Below, in pieces: positions 48,801 through 61,480 of a stretch of DNA of 64,000 nt. Made by a program: the position numbers and the translations under genes. A model generated the notes under the pieces. The model saw only the letters and a program-made list of their open reading frames with translations. It had not been told where the DNA came from and did no database searches. Position 1 is the first letter of the stretch; every line of letters starts with the position of its first letter. This DNA comes from Phoenix dactylifera (lineage: Eukaryota; Streptophyta; Magnoliopsida; Arecales; Arecaceae): NCBI RefSeq assembly GCF_009389715.1, contig NC_052404.1, positions 1,852,738 through 1,916,737 of the forward strand, read 5' to 3'.

Positions 48801-51800
48801 CAGCACCCCTTCTTAGCTAGAAAGAAAAAGATCACCATAACATCAGAACTAAAATCACTACATAGAAAACAGAGAGACAAGGTATTTTTTTATATAAAAA
48901 AAAACAGAATCTGGAAATAAATGATAAAAAACATTTAAAAAAAATATGCATGAACTGTAAAAATATGCACAAAGTCTTCAAGGCACGTAAAAGCAAAGTT
49001 TAATAAAACCCATTGTGTGATTTGCACACAGGCTCACACACACAAAGGAGGGAGAAAACAGCCACTAAGCACTGTATGCAGCATTTTGGTACCGTGGGAA
49101 ACATCTCTCCTTCAAATTAACAACATTCAGCACATCTACCATGTCTGGACAAAGGCAACAATGGTACAGCTTTGTGGAACATAGACAAAATTGGAGGACA
49201 TAAGAGCTCCATTTATAGTTCATATTCTATTATAGGTTTTATGTTAAACTTCTTTTAGTATATTTTCTTTGTGGACATTAAAACTGAAGAAAATAAATTT
49301 TGAACCTCGAGGTTATGCATGAAGGTTTATTTGTATCTGTTATAGTTGAAAGCTAAAACTCTAAAACATATGGGATTTCCTCAAGACTTTCATGTGTGTC
49401 AGAGTTTTTATGCAACATTTGTTTTGATTATTGAGATTTAGGGACTTAAAAGTAATTTGAAGTTTAAGTTTTATTTGGATATCCTCCAAATACTAGAAAG
49501 CCAAATCACAATTTGAAGTTTAAGTTTTATTTGGATAACCTCCATAAAACGGTTTAGTCTTCATTTACTCAAATAACTTCTAAAACTGCAGTGATCTCCT
49601 AGAATGTGAAACATTAAAGCTTAGGCCCTCCTAAGGACACAATCCCAACAGGCCATGCTGCCCTTTTGTTCCTGCATCCATTACTCTTATTATTCTTCCG
49701 TGTTGACGTGAGAACCTTGAATCACATCATTTGACTAAAAAAATAAATCAGCATAATGGCCAATCTGATTTTTCCCTTTTATTTTCTTTGTTCAAGATTC
49801 ATTCAATAAACTAGATGGAAGCCATATTTAATTATGACTATGTACATTTTTCTACATGACTAAAAGAGCAGGCTCAAGTCCATCCAGCTGATCGACCTAA
49901 TTATTGAATTCAAGCACATAGACTCATGTATCATACATGATAAAACAACAAGATAATTAATGTGAGGTAAATTCTGACAGAGGGAGTACTGGTCCTGATC
50001 TTGTAAGCAAATAATGTACCTGATCTTGGTCGATTATAATGGTCATCTATGCCAAATAAATCTACTACGGCCCTGTTTGGGGGAGCTATTAGTAGTAGAA
50101 CTTTTGGAAGTAGAGCTGTCTAAAGCAGAGCATTTATAAAAAACTGTTTGCTGTTTGGTAACTACATTTCTAAAGTGCTGTGGCACTTTAACATGTATTT
50201 GGTAAACAAACTGAGAAAGCACTTTTGTGTGACAAAATGACCATAAAGGACATTACCAGTTTTACACAACAGAGCATAATAAAATATAATATGTATTAAT
50301 ACATAAATATATGATATAATATAATATTAATGTAATATAATATAATATTACTATAATATAGTACTACAACATTATGTATTATAGAATAATAATTTAATAT
50401 AATATTATATGTATAGTATAATACAATAATAAATATATAAAATATTATAATTATTAGTGTAAATTAATTTTTCATCCTTCTAATGACCATTTATCTCTCT
50501 AACAAATTTTCTAGCTAGGTGATAAAATTGGTTAAATAATTACTAATATTTTTATTTATTTAGATCAGATTATTTGCCACTCACTCATTATTTTTTATTT
50601 TTATTTATTTTATTTAGTTATTTATTTATTATTTTATTTCATTGAAATATAGAAGAGTCGCCGACCATGGGTGGTGGCCGGCATGGTGGCTGCCACCGTG
50701 GGCAGCCACGAGCTCCCAAAACAAAAAAAAAAGGAAAAAAAAAGAAGAGGAAGAAGGAACGGAGGTGGCGGAGTTGAGAGGAAGAAGAAGATGGAGAGGG
50801 AGAGGGAGAGGATGGGTGAGAGAGGAAGAGGTGGGATGAGGATTTTGGAGAAAAAACTGAGATTTAAATGGGGGTATTTTGGTCCAAAAAATAGCTTTCC
50901 GACAAAATTGAAAACAGCATTTTCGGAAAGCTCCAAATTGGAGCTTCTTCCCAAAAGCTGTTTTCAGTTTCCTGCAAAAGCTAAAACAGCTTTCCGAAAA
51001 TTTTACCAAACACCATTTTTTATCTAAAAGTACTTTTGGATGGCCAGAAAGTGCTTTTTGGCCCTCCAAAAGTTCCCCCCAAACATGGCTTAAGTTGTCA
51101 TTCTACCAGCAAGAAAAACCTCAATCAATGAAGTTAGTAGGAGAAATGAAGCAAGGGGCCAAAGAACAGCACTCTAAAATATTATTCCATGCAATAAAAT
51201 ATGCAAACATGGCCAGGACACCCCACCTTTATGGGTCTATGTGGTCCTTATATTCAGCCAAACATTGATCAAGTAGGATATTGGCAGACACGGATTTGGG
51301 CCAATTGGCTGGGTTTCAAAAGCCTCAGTACATCACCCTCCCCAACTCACTCTTCAAACCCTAGCATTCCCACAGAGAGAGAGAGGCAAGGAGGATTGGC
51401 ATATCTCATCCAATGACTAGTGGTAGGAAATGGATGACTTACAATGGATGGCAAATGGCATAGCTCCTTTGGCGGCCAACACCAACAAATTAGTTTTTTT
51501 CCTTTGCCCCATTTTCCCTTCTCACCTCCTTCTCTCCTCTATCTACTCTGTCACCCTTCTTCCTCTGCAATTTTTTGCCTCTTCTTCCCCTACTTACCTC
51601 TCCCCCCCCGCACTTTTTCTCTCTCTCACGTCTTCCATCTCTTTGTCTATTCCCTCATCTCCAGACTGCCCTACCTCCCCCAGACTAAATTTTTATTTAA
51701 GTTTCTACTGTTCATTTTCTATTTATTTATGTCCAATTTTTTACTTATTTACATCTCTTTCCATAAGTTATGTTATTTTTTAATTTTTTTGAATATTTTT

Positions 51801-54800
51801 TATGCCAATTGTATGTTCTCTATTGTACCATAGACATGCACATACCACATCTGCTTTTAGAACTTTTAAAAAAATCAAGAAATATAACCAATTAAAATGC
51901 AAATATTTAGTTTTTCAATCCCACTCCTTCAATGCTCTTGCAATACAATTATTGCAAAATAGATCATAGCTCAAAATATCTACAAGATTATTGGTTTTCT
52001 TTTCTCTTTTTGAATTTAGAATTGAACACCATCAAAGACACAAAGTAACATTAGAAAAGCCTTTAAATTCATTCGGTAAGACACACATATACATACAAAT
52101 AAATTTATATATAAATATGTATGTATATAGACAGAGAGAGGGAGAGAGAGAGAGAGAGTTGATGGGCATTGTATATCCTTTTACCAAAGAACTTATCTCT
52201 TTTCTTAGTACCTTCATGGAGGTAGTAGACTTCAGGTACATCATTTTTTAAACTTCAACTTAATATGCAAGCACCAAGGAATCAGCCAAAGTACTCAATA
52301 CCACTTCCCAATTAGCACCTTAGCAATGATTAATAACAACACTATCAAATATTTACTATCTTGAATTCCATGATACCTCCATTGCATCCTTTGAAGAACT
52401 AGCAACAAAGATCAAATCTGAAAGCTTCATGACACCAAGATTAACATTGCTACCCTTTCACTCTTTGTTCTCCTTTCCGCCACAAGGTATTGAAGGCCAG
52501 ATCGGGAGATTTAGAATTTTCACTTTGTTATAAGGTAAAGTATTTTGCAGTTTTTCCAAAAAAGTTCTTGATATCACTCAGGTTTCTCAATGGCTGATTA
52601 AATTGAAACAGGAGGTGGAGGTGGTGATTCAATCCTTTCACTAACATCATACAATATTGCATGCTAAGGCCTACATGGAGATACCTAGTAGGTAGAGGGG
52701 CAGTAAAACTTCATATCCTACCTCGCAAGGTCTGCAATCTCGGTACCAGGTATCGTATTGGTACCCTACCGGTTCATTGTCGTATGGCCGGTACGGTACG
52801 GTGTGACACGCATCATGTACTAAAATAGCTTTCTAACCACTTTTTTCAATTTTTATCTCGCTACGCCTCAATATAGGTTAGTACCCTTCGATACGCACCT
52901 CGGTACAGAGCGGTACGGAGCTTGTACTGATTCAAAATTGAGTTTCATATCGGTTTTCTCTCGATATGGTACGGTACGCCCCATCACGGATGGTATGAGG
53001 CAGTACGGCAGACCTTGCTACCTAATTTTAGACTTTGGGCCTTGGATGTATTAGTCCTTGTGGGTTGTGGCTTGTTTTCTTTTAGGCTCTGGATTTGGGT
53101 GCAATAGCTATGAATATCATCTTAATATGGTGCAGGCTCAGCCCCTCCATGTGTTATGTGGCATTTAATTTAGGTCCATGCTTAATCATAACAAACAAAA
53201 TATAAATTACAAGAGAAAAAGGTCAAGTAAACTCTGTCATGACATTTTAACTGGTCCATAGCTTCTCACATTCTTTTCCAACGTTACCACTAAAATTTTT
53301 TGAAAACTTTTAAGTGATCACAAACAAAATCCTAGTTGAGGGCAAAAAGCAAAAAGTGGGTTGTCGAAAGAATCTAGTCAAAATACCTGCCAATTTAGCT
53401 TCTTGCAACCATTGTGATGTCCAAAGGATGGTTTGACTGCTTTATAAGAGGCATTAAACACGTGGCAAACAAATAAAAAAGTTTAATATAAACAAGGAAA
53501 AGACTTAGAGATAAAGGCAGGTATTTAAGTTAGAATTCACAAAGGAAAAAGTAATGAAAGAAAGTACATTTTGAGGCAGCCGATCATTTAGAGAGTAAAA
53601 GCCAATAGTAGCTCAAATTATTTTATCATATTATAGTTGAATATTATTGTTGAATTTTGCTTCTCGGCAAGGAATAGTCCAAAAAATGTTGCATCTATGA
53701 GTGGAAAGCCCTCCAGCTGTTGCGAATCGGTTAACATTTTTAGGAATTTTTGTTCAAAATCATAATTGCATAGTGCTCATAAAACATAAGGCCAACCATT
53801 TATTAGAAAGCAACTAAGAAGGGTTGCAAAATTCAATGGTCTTGGGACCATTCACTAGCACTCATTTCATGTCATAGAACACGGGTATTAATAAAGCTAC
53901 TAATTTTCATTTTTTTTTTTAAACAATTCTATTACTAACTTTTTGGAAACATGAAACAAAAACAGTGATTCATCTTTTGGTAGAACTTGAGTATAGTTCA
54001 ACAAATACCTAATTTTCCTTATTCAACTAAACACTAATTTTATTTTGTAGAATTAAATACCAAGAATCAATTTCAAAAAGATATCTCATATGTGTTTACT
54101 CTGTGTCAACAACCTCCAATATTCTTTTCATCTACTCATGTAACCTTACTTGTGAACAGACACCACAAAGATTTTTTTCCACTATTATTGTCATCAACAA
54201 AAAAAATCACCTTTTATGCTCCAACAACCTTCTTCTTCTCTTTAGTTACAATCCCCCTCTTACACCACTTACCCTATGCCACATGCCATGGCCCCCAAGG
54301 GCATCCTAGAAAGAAAAGGAAAAAGTGGCAATAACTTCACCACATACTCCATTATTGTCAGAATATCATCTTCGAGTCCATCATTAACCGCATTAAACCC
54401 CTAATCCACGGCTCCACTCCATTTAGCTCTCAACTGCAAACTTTACTCACATTCCCTATATTGGCTACAGGAGAAAGATCAGGTCCCCAACAAATTCAAT
54501 AGGATATAGTGGATAAACAGTAAGATAAAAATTTTGAACTCCTTAACAAGCTAAGCAATGTTAGGGCATTGACAATCATTTATCCATTCCTCCAAAACTT
54601 CAGAAGTGACGACTGCAAGTGATAAGAAAAAAGATAAAATGAACTGGTTATTTTCTTAACCTTTTTAATTAAGCTCCAAGATATCCCTAATGCCACTAAC
54701 ACTCCTAGTAAAGTTTCCTCCTTAAAATTCCATTTTATCATGCCTCACCTCCATTTTATCAACGAATTGCCTCCAATTAGAAAGGAAATCTTATTGTTCA

Positions 54801-56318
54801 TAATATACTTGGGGATACTCAAAATACAAGAGAAGCTTGTAAAGTAGTCATGACAAAGTAAAATACAATAAGGAGATAAGAACCATTAAAAGGTATTGTC
54901 CACATGAAAGAGATGTAACAACTTTTAGGACTAGAGTTGCTTGAGTTTGAACTCTATTGTTTAAACAGTCGATCGTTAAACAACTTTATTGATTGAATGC
55001 TTCATCATTCAAATGCTAGGTGTCAACTAAAACTGTATTCTTGGTTGAGGAGTGTAAACTTTAAAGCTCCAGAACTAATCCTGATGGAAGTTTACCACAG
55101 GAGAGGGGTTTCTTCAATTCAAGTTATCAAATTCAAGTGTGGAAAATAAAAAGGAAGCACAGAAAGAATATAGGATTAGATGAGAAACCTATCTTAAGAT
55201 TAACCTTCATTCTCAAAGCTTCTGACGAACAATTTTAAATTTAAATATCACCTTAATCATCTTAACAAATAACACAGTAAGGAAACAGACATGCATCGAA
55301 CTAATAAGAGAATCATGAGAACTGAATGGATTCAATGAAAGCAAGGCATGCACCGTACTTCTTGGAGAATGGATCCATCAACGGTGCTAAAAATCCTAAT
55401 GAGCGTGCCCTTGGTGCTCGCGGTGGCAATCAGCCGCCCGTCCTGCGACAGCGTGAAGCATGCAATTCTCGAATCATGTGCCATGATAAACTTGGTCCTG
55501 CGAGCCCCGTAGTGCTCCACCCTGACCTGGCCCTTCTGCCCCCCAGGACAGACCAGGACCAGCGACCCCTGCTGCTGGGACACGGCGCAGAGCCCCTTGG
55601 GATTCGGCACCGTCTCAATCTGATGAACAAGCTTGAGGTCGGCAAAATTGTACACGAAAATCTTGTGGTCCAGCACCACGATGATCCGGTCTCGTCGGAG
55701 CCGAACGGCCCGGACCTCCGACCGGAACGAGAGCTCCCCGATGCAGCGGCTCTGGTGGTCGTCCCAAATCATGACCTTGTTGGGCGGGTAGTATGGCTGC
55801 GGCCCGCCGCCGACGAGGGCCAGGATGTTGCACCGGAACAGCATCTCCACCACCCCGATCCCCCCGCTATCGAAGTCCCGGCGGAAGATCTCCCGGAAGG
55901 GGTCGCAATTATAGATGCGGAAGCCCCGGTCGGTCCCGGCGGCAAAGCACCCATGATCCTGGTTAAACGACAGGTGCAGCAGGGATGGCATCAGGGACGG
56001 CGACCAGGACGACGACGAGGCGGACAATGACGGCTGAACCGCTGTCAGCGGCGGCGGCGGCGGCGGCGGGATCGAATGGATGCCGAGATCAGGGTTTTCG
56101 AGGGAGCCGGAGGCATCCTCGTTGTCCGGCGGATCGGCGGAAGCGGAAGCGGAAGGGGAGGGGGACGGAGAGGAGAATTGAGCTTCGTCGTCGTCATGGG
56201 GAGGGAGTAGGAAGGGGGAGGTGAGGTTTGGGTTTGGGTTTGGATCAGAGTTAGGGTTTGTCCAGGAGAGAGGGGGAGGGGGGGAGGAGGAGGAGGGGGG
56301 GACGGAGAGGGCGGCCAT
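45898..56318 (-). CDS. ATG18A: autophagy-related protein 18a-like (PROPPIN)
   Basis: Exons 55359-56318, 48615-48816, 46413-46539 and 45898-45988 join with correct GT..AG borders and phases to give 459 residues ending [14 protein letters not shown]18 proteins are seven-bladed WD40-type propellers that bind PI3P and PI(3,5)P2 and help ATG2 expand the autophagosome membrane. The lipid-binding motif is LRRG at residues 321-324, the first codons of exon 2. Blade blocks include [47 protein letters not shown] and [18 protein letters not shown]. The chosen start, [12 protein letters not shown], is preceded by an in-frame upstream extension that does not look like protein. The first 110 residues are Pro/Ser/Asp-rich and probably disordered. 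Length is a little above the usual 400-430. Intron 1 is about 6.5 kb and carries MITEs; intron 2 is 2.1 kb; intron 3 is 0.4 kb. Confidence 0.94.
47560..47870. repeat. degenerate AAGCTC-rich dispersed repeat in ATG18a-like intron 2
   Basis: Words such as AAGCTCAAGTTGGCTTGG, GCCAAGCCCAAGC and CCAACTAGGAAATCAAC recur, as in the stretch at 15830-16105. Non-coding. Confidence 0.4.
50069..51090. mobile_element. 1-kb TIR element in ATG18a-like intron 1
   Basis: The left end, GGCCCTGTTTGGGGGAGCT, matches the reverse complement of the right end, AGCCATGTTTGGGGGGAACT. Just inside both ends are TTTTGGA and AAAAGTGCTTT words. Between them lie an AT-only block (50280-50460) and a GC- and purine-rich block (50650-50850). 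No transposase is seen, so it is non-autonomous. The GGCCCTGTTTGG end is common among plant hAT and PIF elements. No clean target duplication could be fixed. Confidence 0.6.
52133..52159. repeat. (GA)n microsatellite in ATG18a-like intron 1
   Basis: A short GA run, interrupted once by GGG. Confidence 0.85.
52726..53017. mobile_element. 292-bp MITE rich in GGTACGGTAC
   Basis: The ends are perfect inverted repeats, CAAGGTCTGC and GCAGACCTTG, flanked on both sides by CTACCT (52718-52723 and 53018-53023). Inside, GGTACC, CGGTACGGTACGG and GATATGGTACGGTACG recur in both directions, so it can fold into a long hairpin. No coding capacity. The longer flanking repeat suggests a Mutator-like or hAT-like MITE rather than Tourist. 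A worn relative may lie at about 9295-9415 (GGTACCATATCATATGGTAC). Confidence 0.7.
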
Positions 56319-57750
56319 GGAGGTGAGGAGAGACCGGGAATTATCACGGGGTTGGAGGGGCAAAAGGGACCATCGGGGGATAAAAAGCTCGGCGAAGGCC
56401 GGAGAGGGGGGCGGAGAGGGGGGCAGAGAGGGGAAGACGGTGACCAGAAGTATACTCCGAAGGGTTTTGCCGAAGCTCCAGGGCAACAATTCAGACATCC
56501 ATTTTATTTTTTCGGAAGGGGCACTGTATTTTGACATAATTGCTTGAGTGCCCTTGGGGAGGACCGGACGAAGCTGGATATTAATGTTTGGAGGAAAATA
56601 TTGAAGGGGTACAATTAGTTGGTTTAGGTTTGAAAAAAAGAAAAAAAATTGCTTGCACCTTGCTGACTTGGGGGGCTCACTGTAAATTTTTTTGAAAAAA
56701 AAATGGTAATCAAATTCTTGCTCATTACCTATCTTTTTTTTTTTTTGTATGATATTAATTGGCGCCGGTGAAGAAGTAATTTTTAAAGGTCATCGTAATA
56801 GCATGTTCATACTATAATTATTCAAATTCAGATTTTTAGAAATGCATCACCCAACAATTAAACTATGAAGCAATAGAAATGTTGTGCCTCTTATCTGTTT
56901 GTGGTATATTCAACCTCCAACATCATCAAAAAATCTAATATAAGACTACTATAAAATAAATCAAGGTTCTTTTGTTGTTAAGTATCTTGTCATAGGTTGA
57001 TACTTCCACTATGGTAAATTATAATTATAGTTAATTGTAATTAATTGTTACCATAATTTGATGCGATTTTTAGATTTATGAATAAAGTACTAAAGATTGG
57101 GACATTTGTTTTCATGGCATTTCTCATTCAAAATTTGTGGACATCACCAAGAGAGAACTTGCAAACGTGAGGTGAGTGGGAGAGTGGTCAGTCAAAAAGT
57201 TTTTATGGAGAAAGTTAAAATATTATTTACACCATTGCTATGTACCGCGTTGTATCAACTACTCTCAAATATCGTTCTTGTAAAAAAAATTACAGAATCC
57301 AATATATAGAGCATTCAGCTACTCAAAGCACTAAACAATGTTTTATCTTCATCATCACACTTTTACATTTTTATCTATTTATGCTTCTGCCAAGTTTGGT
57401 CCTGTTTTTGGTCAACTAATAACAATATTGTCATGAAGGACATCTTTACAAAATAAAATATCCATAAGTTGTTTAAGGGTGCATTATTTTTTTTTCACAA
57501 AAAATCATTTTGCTCGCTAAAATCCGGTTGTTTATCAACCTTTCGCCTTATTGGTTTTTTTTTTTTATAAAAATCAAGACTTTCCTAAGTAAGTCTTATT
57601 TAAATTAAACATGTACCACAAACTTGCTATATAGCGAGCCAATACAATTTGCACCCAACGGTAATAGAGGATAAGGTGTAACTATCCTTAGAGAACCGAT
57701 GTAGCCGCTAAAATGTTGTGAGACTCATTTTTCATCCTTTATGGCAACAA
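56319..57750. other. ATG18a-like upstream region
   Basis: The first 200 bp are purine-rich on the plus strand and hold the leader and promoter of the ATG18a-like gene. Beyond about 56570 the sequence is AT-rich with poly-A and poly-T runs and no gene. Confidence 0.45.
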
Positions 57751-57759
57751 CAGATAGAT

Positions 57760-58240
57760 GATCCAAAGGCAGCTCTCTTTTTTCGATTCACAGTCTTCTC
57801 AAATAATGTCATGTATGAGGCCACCCAATCCACGACTCATTAACTTCTCTGTAAACGTGCTCGACCTGGAATGCAGCATCGTCTTTTACCATGCTCCGGA
57901 TGTATTGGAGCAAAAGGTGGCGCCCATCCACGCCACAGAAGCCCCCTTAGATTCAACCTATCACTATAGCCGAGTCGCCCTTAAACAAGACTGCTCTGTC
58001 CCGCAGAACACATCGTGCATAACTCAAATCAACCCATGCCGCTCTCAACTCCGTTTCCAAAATAGAAGTGTCAAAGATGTAAGCTTCCGCCAGCAGCAAC
58101 TATCTGAAATTCGGACATCTGATGGCAAAGTTTACACCATCTTTTCCGCCTCTGATGGAGGCAGGCACCTCAATGAGCTTCCCCCTTCCCACCCTTCTTT
58201 TGGATGCATGGAATCCATAAAACCTTATTGTCCTTCAGCA
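57760..58240 (-). mobile_element. LINE relic, RNase H part
   Basis: The minus strand reads RAAWVDLSYARCVLRDRAVLFKGDSAIVIG and, in another frame, FQVEHVYREVNE, in the order expected of an L1-type RNase H domain. At least one frame shift. A pure A run at 58240-58260 (plus strand) lies just beyond its 5' side and is not its tail. Confidence 0.6.
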
Positions 58241-58606
58241 AAAAAAAAAAAAAAAAAAAAGTCTTTGCTTGACCTCCTCCTCCTGCCCTTCCTCACCACT
58301 CTTGAAGCGTCCTTCCTTCCCACCACCTATTCTGCTGCTCTGGGAATCTCCCAACCATACCCCATCGCCACTGAAAACTAATGCGAAAGATAATACTAAT
58401 GCGAAAAATTTATAAAAAAGGACATCAAATAAACGAAAAATAAAACATTTTTATTACATAATTCTTGAGCGCTATTACAGCAAGAGATCCGATCTCTATG
58501 TACAACGCTAAAAGGTCCAGCTTCTGCGCGATCTAAACACACTCATTAATACCTAATAACCAAACTTAGGGACCAAAGAAAGCGAGAAATTTTCCTTAAT
58601 CAAGGC

Positions 58607-59476
58607 CTAAAAATCGAATCCGCCGCCAGAATCGAAGCCGGCGTCGTAGCCGGAATCGTAGGCGGACGAATCCGAGATCATATCCCCGATCAGAAGGCCC
58701 CCGAGGGCCCCACCGAGCAACCCCGCCCCCAGCCCCATCCCTAACTTATTCTTCTTTGGCGGCTGCACCACCGGCTGCGCCGCACCGTACCCGTACCCCG
58801 CCGGTGGGTACCCGTACCCCGCCTGGTACGGCGGCGGCTGGTAACCCGGGTATCCGGCCGGGGGCGGGTATGGCTGCGCCCCGTAAGGTGGGTACGCGGC
58901 GGAGCTGGTGCCGGCGGCGGGATACGCCATCACGGGTTCGTCGGCCTTCGGTGCCTTCCCCGGCGGTGGGTAGGCGGAGGCGGGGGGATACGCGGTCACG
59001 GGCTGATTGGACCTGGGGACCCCCGCCGGATGCGGGTAGGCCACCGGCGGAGCCGGTGCGGTGGCGGCGATCTTCTCGCGGACCTTGTAGGAGAGGTTGA
59101 GGACGCCTTTCGGCTTGCCGGAGGTGCACTTGCGGACCTGGTAGCTGACGAACTTGGGCCCGTTGCCAGCGGCGGCGTCGAGGAGCTCCGACAGGGGGAT
59201 GCGAACCTCGCCGACGTCGCGGTCGCCGAGGGCGCGCTCGGCGCGGAGGAGGATATGGAGGACCTGGCGCTCATAGTTGTCGGCAGGGACGTTGAAGCGG
59301 ACGGTCGAGTTCCAGGCGGGGTTCCTGCCCCCCTCCCGATCGGGAGGCGTCCGCTGGCGCGACCGGGGGTCGCCGGAGAGCGACACCACCGCGTAGACCT
59401 CCATCTTGGAGAACAAATTGACCTGCTTGAGGTCCTTGGCCGAGATCAGGTTGACCTCCAGCGTCCTGTACGCCAT
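58607..59476 (-). CDS. C2-domain protein, SRC2-like
   Basis: The intronless product of 289 residues matches the SRC2 family (soybean gene regulated by cold 2), membrane-associated C2 proteins linked with calcium, cold and defence responses. The C2 domain covers roughly residues 1-135: RTLEVNLISAKDLKQVNLF, MEVYAVVSL, NPAWNSTVRFNVP, RDVGEVRIPLSELL and KGVLNLSYKV. A long Pro/Tyr/Gly-rich linker (about 140-240) with YPPP and GYGYPPAGYG repeats follows, then a glycine-rich hydrophobic stretch, LGMGLGAGLLGGALGGLLIG (about 245-264), likely the membrane contact, and an acidic Ser/Gly tail ending GGGFDF. The start is fixed by the family's MAYRTLEV. A TATATATA box lies 121 bp upstream. No damage seen. 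Confidence 0.93.
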   Translation of the reverse strand: MAYRTLEVNLISAKDLKQVNLFSKMEVYAVVSLSGDPRSRQRTPPDREGGRNPAWNSTVRFNVPADNYERQVLHILLRAERALGDRDVGEVRIPLSELLDAAAGNGPKFVSYQVRKCTSGKPKGVLNLSYKVREKIAATAPAPPVAYPHPAGVPRSNQPVTAYPPASAYPPPGKAPKADEPVMAYPAAGTSSAAYPPYGAQPYPPPAGYPGYQPPPYQAGYGYPPAGYGYGAAQPVVQPPKKNKLGMGLGAGLLGGALGGLLIGDMISDSSAYDSGYDAGFDSGGGFDF

Positions 59477-59596
59477 GATTGAAGACGAGAGCGCTCAAAG
59501 AATTCGAGATCGAAGCGGATCAAAGGCTAGGGTTTCAGAGGATTAGAAATCGAAGGCGGTAATCGAGTGGAACTATGGGGGATTTGGGGGAAGCGG

Positions 59597-59604
59597 TATA
59601 TATA
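59597..59604 (-). promoter_or_regulatory. TATA box of the SRC2-like gene
   Basis: TATATATA on the minus strand in a GC-rich context (CGCG before, CCGC after), 121 bp upstream of the ATG. Confidence 0.6.
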
Positions 59605-60426
59605 CGCGAAATATCGCCGTCACGGTTGCTTCGGCTCCTTTTCCGATTCCGAAACGCGGTTCTATTGACGAGTTGGGCCGGGATTCGGAAGTTCGCCGTA
59701 GACATCTAGAAAATTCCACGTAGGCACTAAAATATATAAGCGGTTGGCTCGCAAGACGGATGACAATGATTGCCGACGTACTGCACCCAGGCTCGGAGCA
59801 TTGGTGGGGCCCGTTCCAGTTGCTGATGGGTGCGATTCAGGGTGTCGACGTATTTGGGTTCGACTATTATTCAGGAAGCCTCGTTGACCGGAGCACGAGT
59901 ATCCAAGAAGGGTGCCGCGTGGCGCCCGCATCACGTCATGGCACCGAACTTTGGGGTGGGCGCGGAAGGAACGCGAGGTAGCGTGGGATCAAGGCTTAGT
60001 CGCGAAGGAATCGTGACCGTTGGGTGAGCAAACTCCGGGTGAGGTTGTATGAAGAATCACCGTTAAAAGGATAGGGGGACGGGGATGACCCTGGAACCAT
60101 TCTTTTTGATATTCTTTGGTGCTCGAGTTTATGAGGAAAGGATAAGGAAAATACCGGGAGTGTTCTTTTTCAAGGGAAAAAAAAGGACATGTCATCCATA
60201 TATCTTTAATATTAGTCATTTTTAAAATTATAAAAAATGGAAAAGACTTCGTTGATATTAAGTGCTAATATCTCCATGTAAAGCTTATATTAAAAATTGA
60301 TATAAGCTTAGTAAGACGAGACAAAAGCCTTATTCCAAGTTTATATTAGAACTTAGAATTAATTAATAGTCCTAATTGTAGCTATAAAGTTCAATTAGTC
60401 ACTTTTTATATAAAGGCTTTTCTAAG
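59605..60426. other. SRC2-like upstream region
   Basis: A moderately GC-rich part to about 60040, then AT-rich. ACGT-core words (CATCACGTCATGG near 59930) could be bZIP sites, which would suit a stress-responsive gene, but this is only a guess. No gene seen. Confidence 0.35.
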
Positions 60427-61480
60427 AATATATATTTTTTTTCTTTTGGTGAAATAAGTTGGAGAATTCCTATAGGTTGAGTTCGTAAAAACAAGGCAAC
60501 GTACATGTCTGCTTGTATCAGAGGTTTAATGCTTAGAGGTTTATCAGAGAAGGAGAAGAAATCTTCATTAGATCCTACTACAGCAAGCCCGTTTGAATTG
60601 TATTATATCCACAAATGGAGGATGTCTCAAATCCGTAGGAATGGTGCTCCAAGAGTTATTGATCCAGCTGATTACTATAGACGAATCATCTTCTAACCAT
60701 ATTCTCGAACAGCTTAGTCTTCACATCCCTCACCATGCATGCCGATCTAAGCTCTGCTTTTGGCATTGTAAAAGCATTAAAAACTCTCGTTCCGAGTGCC
60801 CAAGAAATAATAATTTTGGTTGATGAAGGTGAGCTCATGGAGCTGTCGATATCCCAGTGCCCCGGTCTCATAGGTTCATTTACCTATTTTTTTGCATCTA
60901 AAATATTAGCAGTGAGCCTTTGAATTAAATTGGATATTTGCTTTTGGATTGCTCTGCTTACCTTTGAATAAGCAATTCATTCCTCTTCAGCCAGAGAACC
61001 CAACCAACATGACTCATCATTGTTCTTAGATCTTCTTTTGTAGTTTGATCCATTAAGACATCTACCATTTCCTGAACATTGTCCGAGAGAGAGATTGATG
61101 GAAAAGTACTTCACAGCGAAATCTCTGCTAATTTGCATTGAGATAAAATATGTTAAATATCTTCAAGGGGACGGGTTATATCTTTTGCGCCCAAAAAAGG
61201 ATTCACCTTTCTTCATGCAAATCCATCGTTGGATCCCACAATAAACCTTTGTGATCTTTGACACAGACGTACTAAGTTTGGGGTGCTGTGCAAGGAGCAA
61301 TCATTATTTCGCACGAAAGAAGATCAAAGATCCAACCTGAACCCCTTCAATGGCTTGAGGACAAAGGCTGCAACAGCTAATTTGGATTGGTAGAGGGCCC
61401 CTCCCCACCAATTGATCCTTTCAAGGAAGCCTTCGCCAGATAATTTTCCACTAAAAAGCTCACACTCGTAGGGTAGCAAC
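60427..61480 (-). mobile_element. 5'-truncated LINE, second family
   Basis: On the minus strand, a zinc-binding region after the reverse transcriptase can be followed: SQCKLAEI, SISLSDNVQEMVDVLMDQTT and SHVGWVLWLKRNELLIQR. Next comes an RNase H part with AELRSACMV, LFENMVRR and DSSIVISWINNS. The T run near 60427-60441 is probably the poly-A tail. The wording differs from the other LINEs here, so it is a separate L1 lineage. Stops and frame shifts abound. Confidence 0.6.

Noticed and set aside
55326-56030. 234-residue plus-strand open frame
   Set aside because: Antisense to exon 1 of the ATG18a-like gene; no family resemblance.
59030-59482. 150-residue plus-strand open frame
   Set aside because: Antisense to the C2 domain of the SRC2-like gene.
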